Below, in pieces: positions 32,353 to 32,548 of a stretch of DNA of 32,548 bases. The notes under the pieces are model-generated. The model was not told the origin of the DNA. It saw only the letters and a program-made list of their open reading frames with translations, and searched no databases. Every line of letters starts with the position of its first letter. The stretch's first letter is position 1. This DNA comes from JBEKYD01 sp049509915 (lineage in GTDB: Bacteria; Acidobacteriota; Terriglobia; Bryobacterales; Bryobacteraceae). The translations under genes were made by a program, and so were the position numbers. The stretch is taken from NCBI GenBank assembly GCA_049509915.1, contig JBEKZL010000165.1:1-32548 (forward strand), given 5' to 3'.

Positions 32353-32435
32353 TGCCGTTCCTCCTAACGCTACTCCGGCTCCAATTAGACCACGGCCCGG
32401 CCTCGGGAACAAATGGCAACACCCCACGCCCTCGG

Positions 32436-32480
32436 GGGTCACCCAAAACCGGCCATAGAGGGTCACTTCAAAACCGGCCA
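32436..32480. mobile_element. Tandem repeats resembling an IS21-family end
   Basis: Two near-identical ~20-base units stand in direct order: 32436-32455 begins GGGTCACCCAAAACC and 32460-32480 begins GGGTCACTTCAAAACC; both end CCGGCCA. Several spaced copies of a GGTCA...AAAAC...GGCCA-like unit are typical of the termini bound by IstA in IS21 elements. The rest of an element, if any, would lie past the right edge. Nothing else is recognised in 32481-32548. Confidence 0.45.
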
Positions 32481-32548
32481 ACGATAAACCGCTAGACCAG
32501 GACGTTAACTCAGGCGTGAGGGCGAGTACCCTGCGTCGATGTGAGCAA

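Overview
The window is GC-rich, gene-dense DNA. It most resembles a soil Acidobacteriota genome of the Solibacter/Bryobacter type. This placement is an inference from gene content: a long orphan MacB/FtsX permease of the kind expanded in Acidobacteriota, many decayed fragments, small palindromic repeats and IS21 debris. No rRNA, tRNA or CRISPR array was seen.

Left part (1-7350) is an accessory patchwork. It holds a left-truncated radical-SAM anaerobic sulfatase-maturase-like gene, a PLP fold-type III D-threonine aldolase/D-serine dehydratase-like enzyme, and a small protein behind a good sigma70-type promoter overlapped by a 10-bp direct repeat. A secreted GH32 beta-fructosidase and an MFS transporter of the anion:cation symporter type follow. 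Between them lie gene remnants: a frameshifted beta-barrel-like fragment, an IS21 istA tail, and a RelE/HigB-like toxin fragment that abuts it.

Centre-left (7352-13972) is a same-strand export cluster: periplasmic adaptor, MacB/LolD-type ATPase, DUF4097-like exported protein, duplicated-domain MacB/FtsX permease, a second ATPase with a deviating signature, and a class I methyltransferase.

Centre (14266-17184) is the most unusual part. A PduS-like RnfC/SLBB iron-sulfur flavoprotein is paired with a PduT-like double-BMC shell protein, with no other microcompartment gene in the window. A partner-switching pair (RsbW-like kinase and STAS antagonist) follows under its own likely promoter. The STAS C-terminus has been overwritten by a REPIN-like double palindrome that ends head-on against an orphan thiS.

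Right of this (17455-30426) is a complex I operon in the order nuoA-C-D-E-F-G-H-J-K-L-M-N, headed by a TTGACA/TATAGT promoter. It has 12 of the 14 usual genes. nuoB and nuoI are absent from their usual places, so the N2, N6a and N6b clusters must come from elsewhere or the complex is non-standard. A solitary copy of the same palindrome lies just upstream of nuoD and supplies its Shine-Dalgarno sequence inside a hairpin.

The right end (30427-32548) returns to accessory DNA: a probable transcription-end inverted repeat, a doubtful ORF, a decayed membrane-protein gene, a HicB-HicA toxin-antitoxin pair, a SpoIIAA/STAS-like small protein, and tandem repeats resembling an IS21-family end.
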